From Climacteris rufus (lineage: Eukaryota > Chordata > Aves > Passeriformes > Climacteridae): a stretch of DNA of 64,000 nucleotides. The translations under genes were made by a program, and so were the position numbers. Numbering within the stretch: the first letter of the stretch is position 1; every line of letters starts with the position of its first letter. The notes below the pieces were generated by a model, which was not told where the DNA came from, searched no databases, and saw nothing but the letters and a program-made list of their open reading frames with translations. This document shows, piece by piece, positions 14,701-28,512 of the stretch. The stretch spans positions 401,824 to 465,823 of the forward strand of contig VZRZ01007791.1 in NCBI GenBank assembly GCA_013398175.1, given 5' to 3'.

Positions 14701-16959
14701 TGAACCCACTTATTTCTGGGCATAGAAATATTTCTCTACAAGATATAAAGACAACCATAATAATTTTTATTTCATCAGTGTGACTTGTTTTATTGAACAA
14801 AACTCTTGAGTCTGAGAAAACTACTAAAAAGAAATACTTTCTAACCCTGCAGAAGAAAATACCCTTATTAAGAGCTGGATGGAAAGGCAAGATTACAATC
14901 CTTTGTAAAAACACTGGAGTTAAAGCTGTGGTAGCAGAGACCCTCTGCTTGCATTAAAATTGGGCATCCTGATAAAGCAAAACTCAGTTTTGTCAATGGG
15001 ATATCTTAGTTTCTGTTTCTTCACCTCCAATACCACTTAATCTAATACTTTTCTCTTCAGTGTAATTAAATAAACAGTTACACCATAATCCAGGACTACA
15101 ATTGCAACAGACATATACATACATGGAAGAGTTTACCCCCTCTCCAACCAAATTTGTGTACTAAAACTTGTTAAGCTGTGTCTACACAGACTTTTAGGTA
15201 GGTTGCAGAAGCCAAATTTTTCAGTAAAAACCCAGCATTTGTACTGCTGTCAACACTGAACCTGGCTTAGCACTGTCTACAGATGCTGTGATTCCACTTT
15301 GACACCCTGTTGTTGCCATGTGAATTACAACCAAGCTCTTACAAGAATACAGTATCTCACTTCCAGTTATCACTTCCCACTCCTGTGCTTCCCACAAAAC
15401 CTCTCAGTTTCTACTATCAGATGAAGGTTTGACCAAACATAAGTCACCAGCTGGGTCCTGAAGACACACAAATGGAGCACTGAAGCCCTGGAGCTGGACC
15501 TCTGTGTATGACTTTACATGCAGGATGCATATTCCTTGGATCCCCTGATCCTGGTACCAGATAGAGTTTGGACTAGTCAGACACATACCTAAAAGCAGTC
15601 AAAAACCTCTAATTTGTGCCTACCTACCCTTGTCCTCTGAAATGGAAACTGGCAATCCCTGAATGAGCAGGTGATTGAGTTTCCCCTCTACCCTAAACCA
15701 AAGACAAAGACATCCCAAAGGTGTTTGCTGGCTTCTGTGTATTTTTTACGACTTTGAATAAAGCACTTTTATACGTTGAAGGAAATGAAGCTTTTGAACT
15801 CTGCTGAAACAAAGATCAGGGAACAGTTTCTATGTAGCTGTGTGGGTTTTTTTTTAAGGAAAAAAGTATTGTCAACAGCATTGCAAGGAAACAGCCTGTA
15901 ATTTCATGCTGTTGCAAATTGTCAGGTGCCTTGCCCACACAAAGTCATTTAACTGGGGGAGTGATACTCCCCAGGAAAATGAGCCAGTAATGGCATACAC
16001 AGCCCACTGCAGTGAGATCTAATTCTCCATACTAAGCTCTTTCTTGTGGTTTCTCTATAATAACTTTTCAGTGCCTAATTAATGTGAATAAAAACCCTGA
16101 GAAAAAGTGACTCCAATGCCAGCAGTCCCATGGAGGTCAAGGACACAGTGCCTTTTTCCCCCTTCACATGGATATCCTGACACTTCCATAGAGCTGCTAT
16201 GACAGGGCAATGCTACTGGCACTACTATATCTGTTTGGTGTCTACAAAGAGAAACCTTTTCTCCCTATCAACTCTCACCAACAAGAAAGGATTCATATTC
16301 AGCTCACATAGGATGAGAAATGGCAGCTGGCCCACAATGGAGTATCTGGACACAAAAATTGGACTGACCTATTTTGCAGCTGGAATGAGTACACAGGGGC
16401 TAAGGGGTCCTGTTCTTGCTTTTAAAACAGCAAGCTTAAAGAGGAACCAAGAGAGCTACAGAACCACCAGGCTCTGTAACACTAGGTTAACAGAGGAAGA
16501 AAAGTAAGGGGAAATATCACTTCCTGATGCAGAAGCAGCTCAGAAGTCTGTGGAGCTCATCTCTCCATGCCTACCGAAACCATTCCTCCTAGTGTAGCTA
16601 GCAGGACAAAGCAGAAAAGAACAAGCTATTTTTACCTCCTTGGAGAAGGAAAAGCTCCACTGAAGTAAAGCACTGAATTTTAAATTCTGTAAGTTAATAA
16701 TATCAAGTACCAAAAACCTCACAGTATTACAAGGTAGAATGAGGGCTATCTAGAGACTTTGTTTTCTTAATATGTAAGCTTCAAAGGAATTGCGTGCATA
16801 TATTTCTCTTCAATTTGAAAGGACAGTCTGAAACATCAGCATTGTGAGGTGCTCACAACCTGAGGTTAGCAGTGAGGAGCCTTGAGTGAGCCTATTTTGA
16901 CAACAAGGAATGACATGGATCAACTAATTGGATTAGTTCTCATAGGTTACCATACTTAC
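8789..16959 (-). other. PTPRN2: PTPRN2 intron between DYINASPI and DFWQ exons
   Basis: An intron of 8171 bases with a GTAAGT donor at 16959 and an acceptor ending at 8789. It is AT-rich and mostly unique. The only low-complexity element worth naming is the TTTTG run near 10.3 kb. No exon, RNA gene or recognisable transposon was seen in it. Confidence 0.85.
10327..10350. repeat. (TTTTG)n short tandem repeat
   Basis: About four copies of 'ttttg' lie in the intron between the last two exons of the window. Confidence 0.85.
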
Positions 16960-17033
16960 AATTGGACTGGCATTGATGTAATCTGAATTGTCGTGGCTAC
17001 TTTCACCTTTCAGACATATCCTGGAATGGTCAT
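16960..17033 (-). CDS. PTPRN2: PTPRN2 exon: DYINASPI motif of phosphatase-like domain
   Basis: This short exon of 74 bases, together with one base from the previous exon, encodes 25 residues. They read YDHSRICLKGESSHDNSD followed by YINASPI. The DYINA motif is one of the conserved blocks of the tyrosine phosphatase fold and helps shape the phosphotyrosine pocket. The acceptor is TTTGCAG ending at 17034, and the donor is a perfect GTAAGT starting at 16959. The exon enters in phase 1 and leaves in phase 0. The stretch between DHSR and DYINAS differs from the mammalian protein as I remember it, while the flanking motifs are intact. This fits a tolerant surface loop. No stop codon interrupts it. 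The exon is too short to be found by open-frame length and was recognised by motif. Confidence 0.95.
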
Positions 17034-19584
17034 CTGCAAAGGAGAAAATAAGAGAAGAAAGTTTCTATACTGGTATTCTACCCATTTTAAGTTAGACAAT
17101 TCAAAGTCAGACTAATGTGCATTTCAAGACAGGTAAATGGTAATCATCAGAAAGGATATTTCCTTCTGAATCCCAAGCTAGCCACAGCATTGATACAGCC
17201 ACAGCATCACAGCCTGACTCAGGAAGGAAGCAATGGGATATTCCAGAGGCTCAGTATCAGAAAGCCTGCCTTCATGAGATACACTGTGATGTGCTGCAAC
17301 CTCTCATAGGAAAAACGAGAATATCTACTGTTCAGGGAGTTTCAGATTTAAAGTAAAAAGATTACTAACATCCCACCCCTCCACCAGTATTACAGTAAAC
17401 ACTCCTGTGTATGCCGGGTCATGGAAGAGGGAAGCTGATAGGACTTTGTCCACATAGGTTCCCTATAAAATGAACAGCAGGAGCATGGAAGTACAGTTGA
17501 GAGCTGGCAAGTAAGTTAATCTGTCCTGGTCAAAGACCAGTGCTGTGTGGTGCTCCACTAGTAACGTGGGGAGACAATATGACTTGGAGATGATCATGGG
17601 AGAGAGAAAATGCCAACAATTGCACTTCAAGTACTACTGTAGCACATACAGATATCTTATTCTGCTGTTACTGTGGTTATTTCAAACACCAGTAAAGAAA
17701 ACAGCAGTTCTGGACATAGGAGATTGATGTTTGCCCATCATCAAGATTATTTTATCACTTTTTAACTTTTAATTTTACTGGTGCTAGCTCAATTATATTT
17801 AAAGCTGGTGCACCCCAAACTTTAGTCTTTTTTTTTATTTTTACATCAGTACCTATATAATGGATGGGTTTTATTTGTCTGTACTTAGACAGTGACAATG
17901 AAGATGTCTGCATCTCTTCCAATCATCTAGACTGACTTTCTGTTAAGAAAAAAAGAAATATTTCTATGTGATGAATCATTTCATCCTGATTTAGCTGTTG
18001 CAAACAGGCCAAATTGTATTCAATGCATGCCATTTCTTTCCACTGACTAAAGACCAGACCACACTCAGATAATTTACGTGAGAGATGTCTAAGTCTACAT
18101 ATGAATCTCAAATAACTTGTACCTTATATATAACCAGCACAATTTATACTTCTCAGCAAACCTACCCCGCACAGTATATGGTGGGAAGAGGTTGTGGAGC
18201 TGTCCTTTCTGTAACTCTCTACAGCTGAACATGGATATTGATGATCTGAGAGGATTGAGGATCTTTCCACTGATTTTTCAAAAAGACGAAATAAGAGTAC
18301 CGTGTCTAGTCGCCTGTGACACCACACAACACCAGGATTTCAAGCTGGTTGTTAACTACCAATCATTATTTTAATAATGAGGAATAATAAATGAATTATC
18401 AAACATTTTAAGTACCACACAGGAAGGTAAAGACAGAGAGTTTGGGCTTTGCTTAGGTTTATTCAACAGTAATGCTATGGAAGTTCAATATACAAGAAGA
18501 CAAAGGCGTGTTTGTAAGAGTGTTGCTTATAGTCACTCAGTCTCACCCAACAGTGTCAACAGTCTTCTCCTGGAATAAGATTAGTGATGAGCAAGTCATG
18601 TCAAATGAATGAAGAGCCATTCTTTACTATTCACATAAAATTATTTTCCCTGCCAAACTTTCACCACAATAGGAGGATGAAGAAGACAAGAAGGGGAACA
18701 TGTTCACAAACATTATTCATTTCCACCTCACTCTGGCACCACTGCACAAAAAATCCAAAACATAAATATAAACTTTTAACGCCTGAGATCTTGGGCTACC
18801 CAATATATTTTATAGAAAGCTTTCCAATGAGCATTGTCACAGAGTGCTTGAAGAATTGCAGCTCTGAAACTTTTTGGCTTTGCAGAGGTACACTTGTTAC
18901 ATGCAGTAAATGTGGTCTCTCACATACCTTAAGCTAAGCAAGCACTCAGGATAAGCCTTGTTCATTGAACAGCAAAAGTGTTTGAACTAATCACCAAAGA
19001 AAACGTGTGAAATGTTTTCAAACGGATAAAGGAGAGAGAGCAGACAGTGATTCATCAGTATTTAGCAAACAGATTTCAGGGTGACTCTCCAATAAAAGTC
19101 AAGCGTGAGATCAGTAACTTCAGGATCTTTTTTTTTTAAACCATAGTGTTTTATCCAGACCCTTTGATTAAGTGTTCCATGTCATTATCTTGCTGTCTTG
19201 GAGGGTTTATCAGAGGGTGAGATATGTTAAGGCTTTGGTAGTGAAAAGGTGGTGAGACTTTGTATTTGCACTTAGAAAAAAAAGTGTGCAGGAAAGGTTG
19301 TACATGTGTTTTCTGCATATATCAAGAGTTTGCACCCATGTGTGCTTCAGTTGCAGCATCAAACACTCATATTGACAATGAACAGATTGTGCTTGTCTAT
19401 GCCTGTTATCACCTCAAAGCTCCCAAGAACTAGCATAATAGCTCTTCAGACAGAGCAGGGCAGGGAAAGAAGAAAAGAAACAAAAAAACCCAACACAATA
19501 CCATGGACACCAGGTTGTTACGTTAACAATGAGTGACTATGGGGAGAATGCCGAATGTACAACATTTTTATGGGGTAAACTGCA

Positions 19585-19740
19585 TATTGATTACGTGAGA
19601 AGCAGGGGAAGCAGGAAATAAAATAAGGAAGGTATGTCAGAAAAGGAAGATATATAAGATCAATCTGAAAAATGAGAGAGATGAATGAAGAAATAGGAGA
19701 GGAGAAGGACGGCAGTAAGGAAGTGAGAGAAAAGACAAAT
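19585..19740 (+). repeat. Purine-rich stretch
   Basis: About 155 bases composed largely of A and G on the plus strand, with scattered 'gaagga', 'gagaga' and 'gaagaa' units and no exact periodicity. It is intronic and noncoding as far as can be seen. Confidence 0.6.
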
Positions 19741-21254
19741 GCTGTTACCAGCTACTGCAATCTGGCCAAGCTACCACTCGTCATCATTTTAAGTATGTAC
19801 AATAGCTGCTGCTGAATGCTGAGCTACTTTGCATTTGCTATTGCTCCAGCCAAGCCACAGCTGAAAGAAAATGTATAGATGACTATATGTGGCAGAGAGA
19901 GGCTCCCTAAATAAGAAAGCTAATACGAACCTCTAGCTCAGGAGAAATACAGCATTATGTTGTATTTTAAATACATACAAAATATAAATCATAAAATACA
20001 AATGATAGAGGATAAAGGATATGACATCAGCAAACACACATGAGTCTGCAGTATATAAAAACTCAATTTATAGACTGAGAAAGCTCAGTTTTGGTGTCTA
20101 CATACAGGTATCTTCATGTGAAGTGGGTACAGTTAATGGAGATTGATTTAATTGGCTAAACAGGAACAAGGACTGTTTGAGAAACTGAAGAGTAGATGAG
20201 ACATTGCACAAGGGTAACATATAGGATACAAGACCTGAAGACTTGTACCCTATTGGACCAGCAGCTGGAGCTGGAGATGCTCACACAGTGGCATCCTAGA
20301 GGTATTTATGTCACTATAAACCAGACACTAACTTTTGGCCATTGCACAGCTCTCCGGATATCACTGCACTGCCTGGCTCCTAACTGGTTGTATCAGGGGT
20401 GTTGACACCTGGCTCACATGGAGGCAGCTACATGGAGACAGTTAACTTCAGACATCCTAAACTACATTTTCTCCGACTCATGCCCAGAAAACTTGGTTTC
20501 AATGCTTCATTGTGGGTTTCTACTGATATTTGAGTGTCCTAAAGACACCTGGGCTAGCATGAGGAGAGTCACAAGTCTTCTGCAGAGCTTGTGCTATACC
20601 TACTAGTTCTGCCTTGGTACCTTGAGTACTTTAGGTATCTCAAATCCTGTGTTTAAATAACTGAGTTGAGCATAAAATGTCATTACTATCTGGATTATTT
20701 AAACAGTGACCAATACTACAGTAGTATGTAATCTCAGTCTTCTACTTCTCTCACAGTGGCCCTGCAACTTCATGGAGATCTATTATTTTTGTTGTTAAAT
20801 GGAGATTGAAAGTTTGAGAAAGTAAGGCTCATATCTTCCCTCTGTCTTTTGTTTCCTTTTAATGAGATACTTCTGAAGGAACAGAACCAAAGAACATAAG
20901 GCTGAAAACAAGGAATATGGGCAACTTTGGGTTGTCTGAATCCAAGCATCACAAAGCATGGCAAATCTTACAGCAATCAATCTGGCACATTCTGCCTGGA
21001 TCATCATTCTCTTCCTTCTAGATTTAGACCAAACATTTTTTTTCCATACAAACCACTATACAGAACTACACTGAATTAAGAAAGTGAAGAACTACTAAGT
21101 AGCACAAGTGAAGCAGTCCAAAGACTTTGAAGAATCATAATCTGTTGATTACCATTACATTGCCTACAGATGATCTGCACAAAATGGATCTTTTCTTTGT
21201 TCTGAACAGCTCAAGTTCATTTATTTCAGAGCACTATTTGTACATGCATTGGTA

Positions 21255-21322
21255 ATATGGATAATGCACACACCCAGAGGACAAGGAACATGGATAATGG
21301 ATAATGCCCACAACCCTCTGCT
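21255..21322 (+). repeat. Small imperfect local duplication
   Basis: The phrase 'atggataatgcacacaccca' recurs about 40 bases later as 'atggataatgcccacaaccc', with an extra 'atggata' copy just before it. It looks like a short tandem duplication with later point changes. Confidence 0.6.
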
Positions 21323-22789
21323 CAGGTGTTTCCATCTTTGCTGCACAGACCCTGACTGTGCTCTAAAGGCACACAGGAGCTGGCTGCATGTTCTGTCCCC
21401 AGATGCTTTGCTCTCCTTTGGAGGAAAGCCAAAGCACAGAGATAAGCAGGTTGCTTTAATAGATACCATGACCCATGGACACAGCTACAGTGGACAGCTT
21501 CTGATAGATGTTCACTGCATCAAGTTGTTTGCCCAACGTTTAAAATGCCTGTATATATTCATGGTATATATAAATAGAAACATACAGTATTGACCCTATT
21601 GAAATGGGTTTATTTTGCAGAGATGCGAAAAGAGAAAAAAAAATTCTGGAAAGCTTTTTTTGAGCTGCTCATGTATCCATAAAGAAGAAAGGCATCACTA
21701 AATTATAGCACTAAATATAAACACTGTGTGCCTTAAATTATAGCAATCTGCTTGTTGGTTGGATAAAAGGAAACAGTTTTGTTAATCTAGAAGGTCCAGG
21801 TTACCTGAATTGTTAGTATTTTTTTTAAACTAGTCATTAGTTAAGTGCAGTGTCAAGATGTTCTTCTATCAAATATTTTAAAAGCTGTTTGTAAATAGAG
21901 AAGATAGGTATAAGAGTAAGCTATGATACATAATGTTAATCTAGAAATTAAATCAGTTATATAATCAGTAAAAAAATAATATTGTATTATTTCAAGACTG
22001 GTTAAGAAAGAATAATACAAAGCAAATATAACACAATATTAAAGGTTTTTCCTAAGATGAAATCTTCTATGTGAGTTGGCAATCCTGTTCTGTCAAGGTG
22101 ATTATGAATATGAAAGGGGTAAGGAAACACTAACAAGGCATTACTCTGTGAGAATACACTGAATGTAGCATAACAACTTTGTAGCATATCAGAAGCATAT
22201 CAGGTTTGCTTCTTCATATATTACGAAGCAAATCTCTGACTTTTTTTGCTATACTTTTAATGTCTAACACAGTGAAAAAGAAGTGGACAAACTGGGCCTT
22301 CTCATCTCAGTCTAATCTTACAGTCTAAAATAACCATCAGCCCATCAAAATTTAATATTGTTTAAACTCTATGCCACACTTTCCACCCATCAACGAAGTA
22401 GTAAGTAGTTTAAACATATATAACATGACAGCTGTTTACCAGTGCACAGCAACTTCAGAAAGTGAAGCCAGGTAATTTTGTGCAATTCAGTCAAAAAGGA
22501 AAATTTCCAGTGCACTACTATTTGTAATAGAAGTTTCCATATCAAATAAGTAAAGCAAATATAGCATTTTACCCTTTTAAATGTATTTAAACACTTTAAA
22601 TTAAAACTTAAGACACATTGCAATCACCCTATCCGTGTCCAAATACCTTCCCAGGTAGCACTGATTCAGCCTAGACCCAGATATGGGAAAAACAGTCACA
22701 ACAATGTGCCATGGAAGAAGCAATGGCAGAGAACCAAAACCTGGTCAGTGTTGGCTGATACATCCACATGGTTCAATATGATGAATAGA

Positions 22790-22945
22790 GACAGATTATC
22801 TGTCACCATCCCTGAGGGTATTTACAAGGCAGGTACATGTGGTACTCAGGGACATGGCTTAGTGGTGGACTTGGCAGTGCTGGATTAACAACTGAACTTG
22901 ATGATCTCAGAGGTCTTTTCAACCCAAATGATTCTGTGACACCCA
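22790..22945 (+). mobile_element. CR1 LINE, 3' end (truncated copy)
   Basis: The run from 'caccatccctgagggtattt' through 'gacatggcttagtggtggac' and 'gatgatctcagaggtctttt' to 'aaatgattctgtgac' is the typical last part of avian CR1 elements. It includes the end of the reverse-transcriptase frame and the short 3' UTR with its ATTCTGTGA terminal motif. The element is in plus orientation, antisense to PTPRN2. It is 5'-truncated, as nearly all CR1 copies are, and shows moderate divergence from the form I remember. The left edge is approximate. Confidence 0.9.
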
Positions 22946-24547
22946 AGCTAAAAATCTCTGCTCTTCAGCACTGTCACAGCCACATTAGTTCTGGATTCAG
23001 AGGTAGAAAAGTCTAGTCTGAAGGTTTCTATCTTATAGCTCATTGTATCATGCAGACACAGTTTCTACATCAGTCAAATAATCAGCACCAACTTCTGGCG
23101 ACATCTGTAGCTCCCATGCTGTCTCCAAGGCAGCAACAAAACCTGATCTGGCTTAATTTATGAGCAGGAACTTGAAATATCTTAAGATGGTCTGACTTTG
23201 AGTCCGTATTGAATAGAACACTTTAAGCAGGAAGATTAACTTGTATCAATACATATTTTCATGGAACAATTTTCACTTCCTACCAGGTCAGTTAAATGCT
23301 GTTTTTTTCCAGGATGGAAAAGAGCACAGTAGGCTTGCAGTACTTTAATTTTCACTGTGACTTCTTTAGAACTTCTCAACAGGCCTGATCCCAAAACACA
23401 TGGAAGTCAGCAAACTGCTGCTGTTGCCCTGAAAGGCTTTTGACCAGCACCATATTTACTCAGGAGAATTAGTATTGCCAAACTGCTGTAATCCTCTTCT
23501 GAGCAGCCAAGTATTGCAGAAAGAGCCACTACATAAACAAAAGAGCCAAACCCTACTGAAGCAAATATGTAAGGACTGATGGGCTCAGTTAAATTATCAT
23601 GTCTTTCCAAAGAATCTTCACTCTAAATCTGGCTATGACATTTACTTAACGTGTTACCTGTCATTTCCCCATTTCTAATGGAGGAATAGTACTTACTCAA
23701 GACTCTCTTAGGGAAAATTAATGTCTTCAGGGCACTTTAAAAATTAAAATAGCTATATATGTTTGCCAAGCTATCCAGCTGGATTGTGGGCACACTGATT
23801 GAGAGCATTTTGGTTGCTGTGGACTGTGCATATATTCTCAGTTTCATTTTTGTTTCATTGGTTGCTTAATAAAATGTGTGGCCATAGATTAACAATGTAT
23901 TGCATAGGAAAAATATGTTACTTTTATTTCAAGCTCAAAAGGTGGCTGCTTACAGGAAAGAGCAGATTCTAGGACTATAAATATGGGTTTCTTTTTTTAA
24001 AAAATATTTTTATTTTTCCCTTTTTATCCTAAGCCTTGCAGAGAGAAGCCAGTGTGCAAACTTATCCAGTAAAGTCTGAAGGGGCTCATTCAGTACAGCT
24101 GAGTATCTGATAAACAGATCATCTAGCTCTGATTACAGACTGCTGGTATTACTGCTGGATGGACACCATACCCACTTGTCTAAACATAAGCCAAACTTCT
24201 TTCTGTTGAATGGCTACAGATGCCACTCTTGTACAAAAAATGTATTCCAGCACTGAAAATCACTCTGGTTATGGAATTTGTGAGACAGCACTGCTGCAGC
24301 AGCAGTTTTATGTGGCAGACTTGTGTATTTTTGTAACATATATGCAATTGATAAGGAAATAGACAGGGTCTGATATGACAACAGGACATGCACCCAGCCC
24401 ATAGCTGTAGCCAGTGCTTCCCAGTGCACAGAGAAGCCACTCCACATTGTTTGCCTGTCATCTGTGGTTTTCAAACCACTGTGCAAAGGATATTGGGAAA
24501 AGCATCAAGAAGTTAAAATGCCATGATCCAGAGGAAAGTGCACATAC

Positions 24548-24695
24548 ATGGTACCACAGCCCGTGAGCGGTTCTTCTGGGCGTTCTCCTCCTGCTGTGCA
24601 ACGGTGCTGTCGTTGGGCTCAGCCTGGTAAGCACACAGAGCTTCCCACTCTTTCTCCAGACGGTTCTTGTTCTTCAGGTGATCTTCCATGTAGGA
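24548..24695 (-). CDS. PTPRN2: PTPRN2 exon: start of phosphatase-like domain
   Basis: This internal exon of 148 bases encodes 49 codons plus the first base of the next. The peptide begins [20 protein letters not shown], continues [18 protein letters not shown] and ends KNRSRAVVP. It forms the N-terminal helical part of the tyrosine-phosphatase-like domain. The acceptor CAG is at 24698-24696, and the preferred donor GTATGT starts at 24547. An earlier GT at 24554 (GTACCA) would end the exon after RSRAV but would break the frame into the next exon. With the 24547 donor, the last T joins AT of the next exon to make the tyrosine of PYDHSR, which fits the family. The exon enters in phase 0 and leaves in phase 1. 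Confidence 0.95.
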
Positions 24696-27600
24696 CTGGA
24701 ATGAAAAGAATACTCCATTAAGCATTGACTTAGCTAGGCTCAAAGATAAGCTAAAAGGATGTTTCTCTAAGCATGGGAATCCTGGGCTTTGGGGAAAAAA
24801 AAAAGACTCAGTTTTAAGGCTCATTTATTTACTTAAGGAGTTCACTTCAAGCTTATTTGTGCTACAAAATAAGAGAATGATAAAATGTACCAGTGCTAAC
24901 AGAGAGGAAATGCATGAAACATCCAGTTACTGAGCTTCAGGAGGAAATTTTTCCTACAGTACCTGGAAAACATAAGCCCAAACCTCTCTTTCATCGGGCA
25001 ATGGAAAAGAAACAAAGCTCCACCCATAAAAATTACTACAAACAACAACTCCTGTCAAAACAAAGGCTTTTACAACTAAAGTTCAAGCACATAAGCACAT
25101 ATGCACGTCACAACAGTGATAGAGCTGTTGAAAGGAATTTAAAAATTGTCAGGCTGAATTGCCATGGCTCAAGCACTGGGTCATCAGAAACTCATCCTGC
25201 AGATGGACTGGTGCAGAGAGGGCCTTGAACCCAGGAGGTAGTAATTAACATTAATATGTGCTGTTAAAGATTGCACATTGCATTCAGTTAAGATAACAGA
25301 GTTAGGAGAAGCATCGCCAGAGAAGACTAAGTGTCTGTGGCAGGAATGATTGCCCACCAAAATACACTGGTGGAGGTTTTAAGCTTTTGTAGATCTCCCA
25401 AGGCTAGAGATCCAGTCCAGTAGTGAATCAGGAATTCAGTTCCAAAGATTTGAGAAAAGTGAACCCAAACCCTTTTCCTTCACTCCATGGACCACAAAAT
25501 CAACCAAATAAGTGAGGGGAAGAGAGCAGAAAAGAGGAGAGGTGGGGAAAAACGGAAATCTTCCCCTCCCTTTAACATGAAAATTAAGAAAGTGATCACC
25601 TGGTGCCGTAAGCCTATTTATACAGCCACACTACCTTGCAGAGCCTGCCATCTTCTACAACAAGCAAGAGAACCATCTCACATTACACCCAGTTCATATT
25701 TGTAAATGAAACTCCATATTGCCTTTACTAGGTAGGTTGAAGTTAACATCCTTAAACAGATTTAAAAAGGGACAGACTGTTTAGGAGACAGGCTCAGGGC
25801 TGTGGTCAAGAGCAGAGCTGTGAGTGCTTCTGGCCCAAACATCAGCCACAGCAGTTCTTGCAGGAGCCCTCACTAATATAACCCAGTCTGTAGGAAACTT
25901 TGTCTAGAAAAGCTTCCAGACAGGATTCACTGTAAAGTATAAAAAGCACTTTAATTGCTTAGAAAACCTTCTCCATAGCCAATCTCTGTGATGTCGAATT
26001 GTTCTTCCCAAATGTGCTTTAAAGAAGAAAGGCTCTCATGCCCTCTCAACAGGCTTAACAGAAGGTGTAAAAAGCTTGCAGCTCGTCCTCTGCCAAACAG
26101 GAGCTCTGCAAAGCTGTTGTGCCACTGTGCCTCCCACCTGGTCAGCAGGGCAGGATACTGCTCCCTCTTGCAGCTTGAATAGTTTTTTGATTACAAAAGA
26201 GCCCCTGACACACAGCTTTGTTTGGTGCAGGGTTTGTTGGGTGCCTGCATCTTTGCACAAGGTTCGTAAATCAAACCTGGTACTGAAAAGCAATTCAAGG
26301 AGCGACGCGTCCAGAAGGGATGTCTTAAAGGACACAGAAAGGTACTGCATTAGAGGAAAGGTTTCCAAAGGAGGTAAAAAATAGTGGTGGCCTAGATACA
26401 ATCAAAACACCTACTGTGTGATTGTTTCTTTTCTATAATGAAGGAAAAAGCATTACAGTGGACAGAGCTGTGACCTGGCGGATGTGGAGCTGGGAAAGTG
26501 GCGTGGCCCTGCTGTGTGTTAGGGGTGTGGGTCAGGTAACAAGTTCCCAGCCTTAACTTGCAAGTTAACAGGAGGAAACTATCCTTTAATAGTTTGTTTG
26601 TCCTTGTCAAAAGGCTGTTGCTAGTGGGAAAAGGAGGGAGCATAAAGATCCTGTTCTTTTCTCCTAGCAAAGCTGTGCCTGGATATGTATACTGAACACC
26701 ACGAAAGAAAGAGATAATCCCTCCAGAGCAGAGGCTTGCTGGTATATAAGAATTTCTATGAGGCAAAGGGATAAAATAGCAAAATCTTTCAATACCACAG
26801 ATCCAAGACTGCTGGCTTCAGAGCAGCTGTTTAGCATGCAGCAGGAAACAAGCAGTCAAAGACCAGCCCATAGCATCTTCCCATTTTAAACCACAGTTTT
26901 ATAATCTGATTCATTTTGACATGCCCATCACCAACATCCCATAGACTTCAGGGACATTTTATGACAGATCTGCCAACACTGAATCTCTCCAAAATACTGG
27001 TAGGTCCATGAAGCTGTAGGAAAAAGGCCATGCACATTTGATTCTTAAGGCAGGGCTGAATGTAGTAAGGAGCTTTCTGTTGACTTCAACTTGTCTATTT
27101 AAAGATTTCAAGGATTGTATTTTAATAAGAAATTTAATATAGTTTTTAAATAATCAAATCTGATACAGTTAAGGTAAACTGACTGCTTTTACCACACACA
27201 AACTTTTAAATAACTTATTGCTCTTTAAAAGTTTTTACTTTTACCTTCATTATTCAGGTAGTCTTGAGTGTAAAGATAAATGAATTTTCAAATGAAAATA
27301 CACTGACATCTTCACTTTAACCAGACAACCATTTTTGTGTCATTTCACATACATCACACCGATCAGATTTACAGGACACTTCCTAACAGACCTTGAAAAG
27401 GTGTTTGACCCATGGAAGGCTCTGAACAATATGAACATCTGCTTTACACATATTTTTAAAAGCTACTGAGAAAGAAGCTTGCTTTAAAACATTCAGGAGC
27501 CAGACAATTCCCTCAGAGTTAAGTAATCTTTCATTTACAGTCCTTCAGAGCCCCCACGCTCATCCCCATTTTGCTAAACAGAAGCTTAGTGATTTTGAAA

Positions 27601-28512
27601 CACTCTCTTGGGAGCTGCTGGATGTACATTAAATTGAGTGGAACTTCTGATATTTTAGAGATTGTATGTCTACTCAAATCCACTCCTTAATTAGGATGTT
27701 TTGATGAGACATTCTGCAGTGTTTGCCTGGTACAAAAGAAATTCATTACCAACATGTCAAACACGCACATGATTGTCCTTGTCCCAAAGCAGCAGGTAAA
27801 ATAAATAGAGGTTGTCACTAGTGTTATTGCAATGTTCCTCAAGCCTGATGAAAAAAGCAGGGGTCTAGTCTCACCAATATGTGCACAACAAGGCAAGTCC
27901 TGTAATCCCAAGTACATCCTATTATTTAAACAAACACCGTCTGCTTGTACAGATCATCTGATGCACCTTAAATTTCATTAAATCTTAATTTTCCTTCCAC
28001 AGAGCCTCCCCTGCAAGTATAAGTGGCAGCCCAGTTCCTACTTTCTCTTGTATAGACAGATGAGATACTCTTGCTACCAAACATGCTATGGGCATAAGGG
28101 GGATGTGCTGATGTTACGGGGAGGGAGTGAAAATGCTATAAAATCCATTATTACTGAGTTGTAAGGCAAAAGATGAGCTTTCAGCCAGAGGATGAAAAGC
28201 TGTCCCAGGGACAATGAATTTCTGGCTAAGAGAGATGGTGCCAGTGGCACATATTAAGACAGATTCCATGTGCCTGAACACAGGCACAAAGACAGAGCAC
28301 AGCAGCCTGGCTTGGCTTTGGTAGAACATGGCTTTGTTAGAAACCCCTGTGTACTCAGCTGATGTAATACAGTGTCAAACAACTTTGGTTTTCTTTAATT
28401 TTTTCTTTTTTCTTTCATTTTTTTTTTCCTGAGGGGCATCCAATGCATGCTCTGTGACTGAATAAGGTTAAAAATACAACCATTAAATTCTAATTGATTG
28501 GTTAATCTCTAA

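Larger units (their letters stand above)
17034..24547 (-). other. PTPRN2: PTPRN2 intron between phosphatase-domain exons
   Basis: An intron of 7514 bases, from the GTATGT donor at 24547 to the TTTGCAG acceptor ending at 17034. It holds a CR1 3' end at about 22.79-22.94 kb, a purine-rich stretch at about 19.58-19.74 kb and a small local duplication near 21.26-21.32 kb. Otherwise it looks unique and noncoding. Confidence 0.85.
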
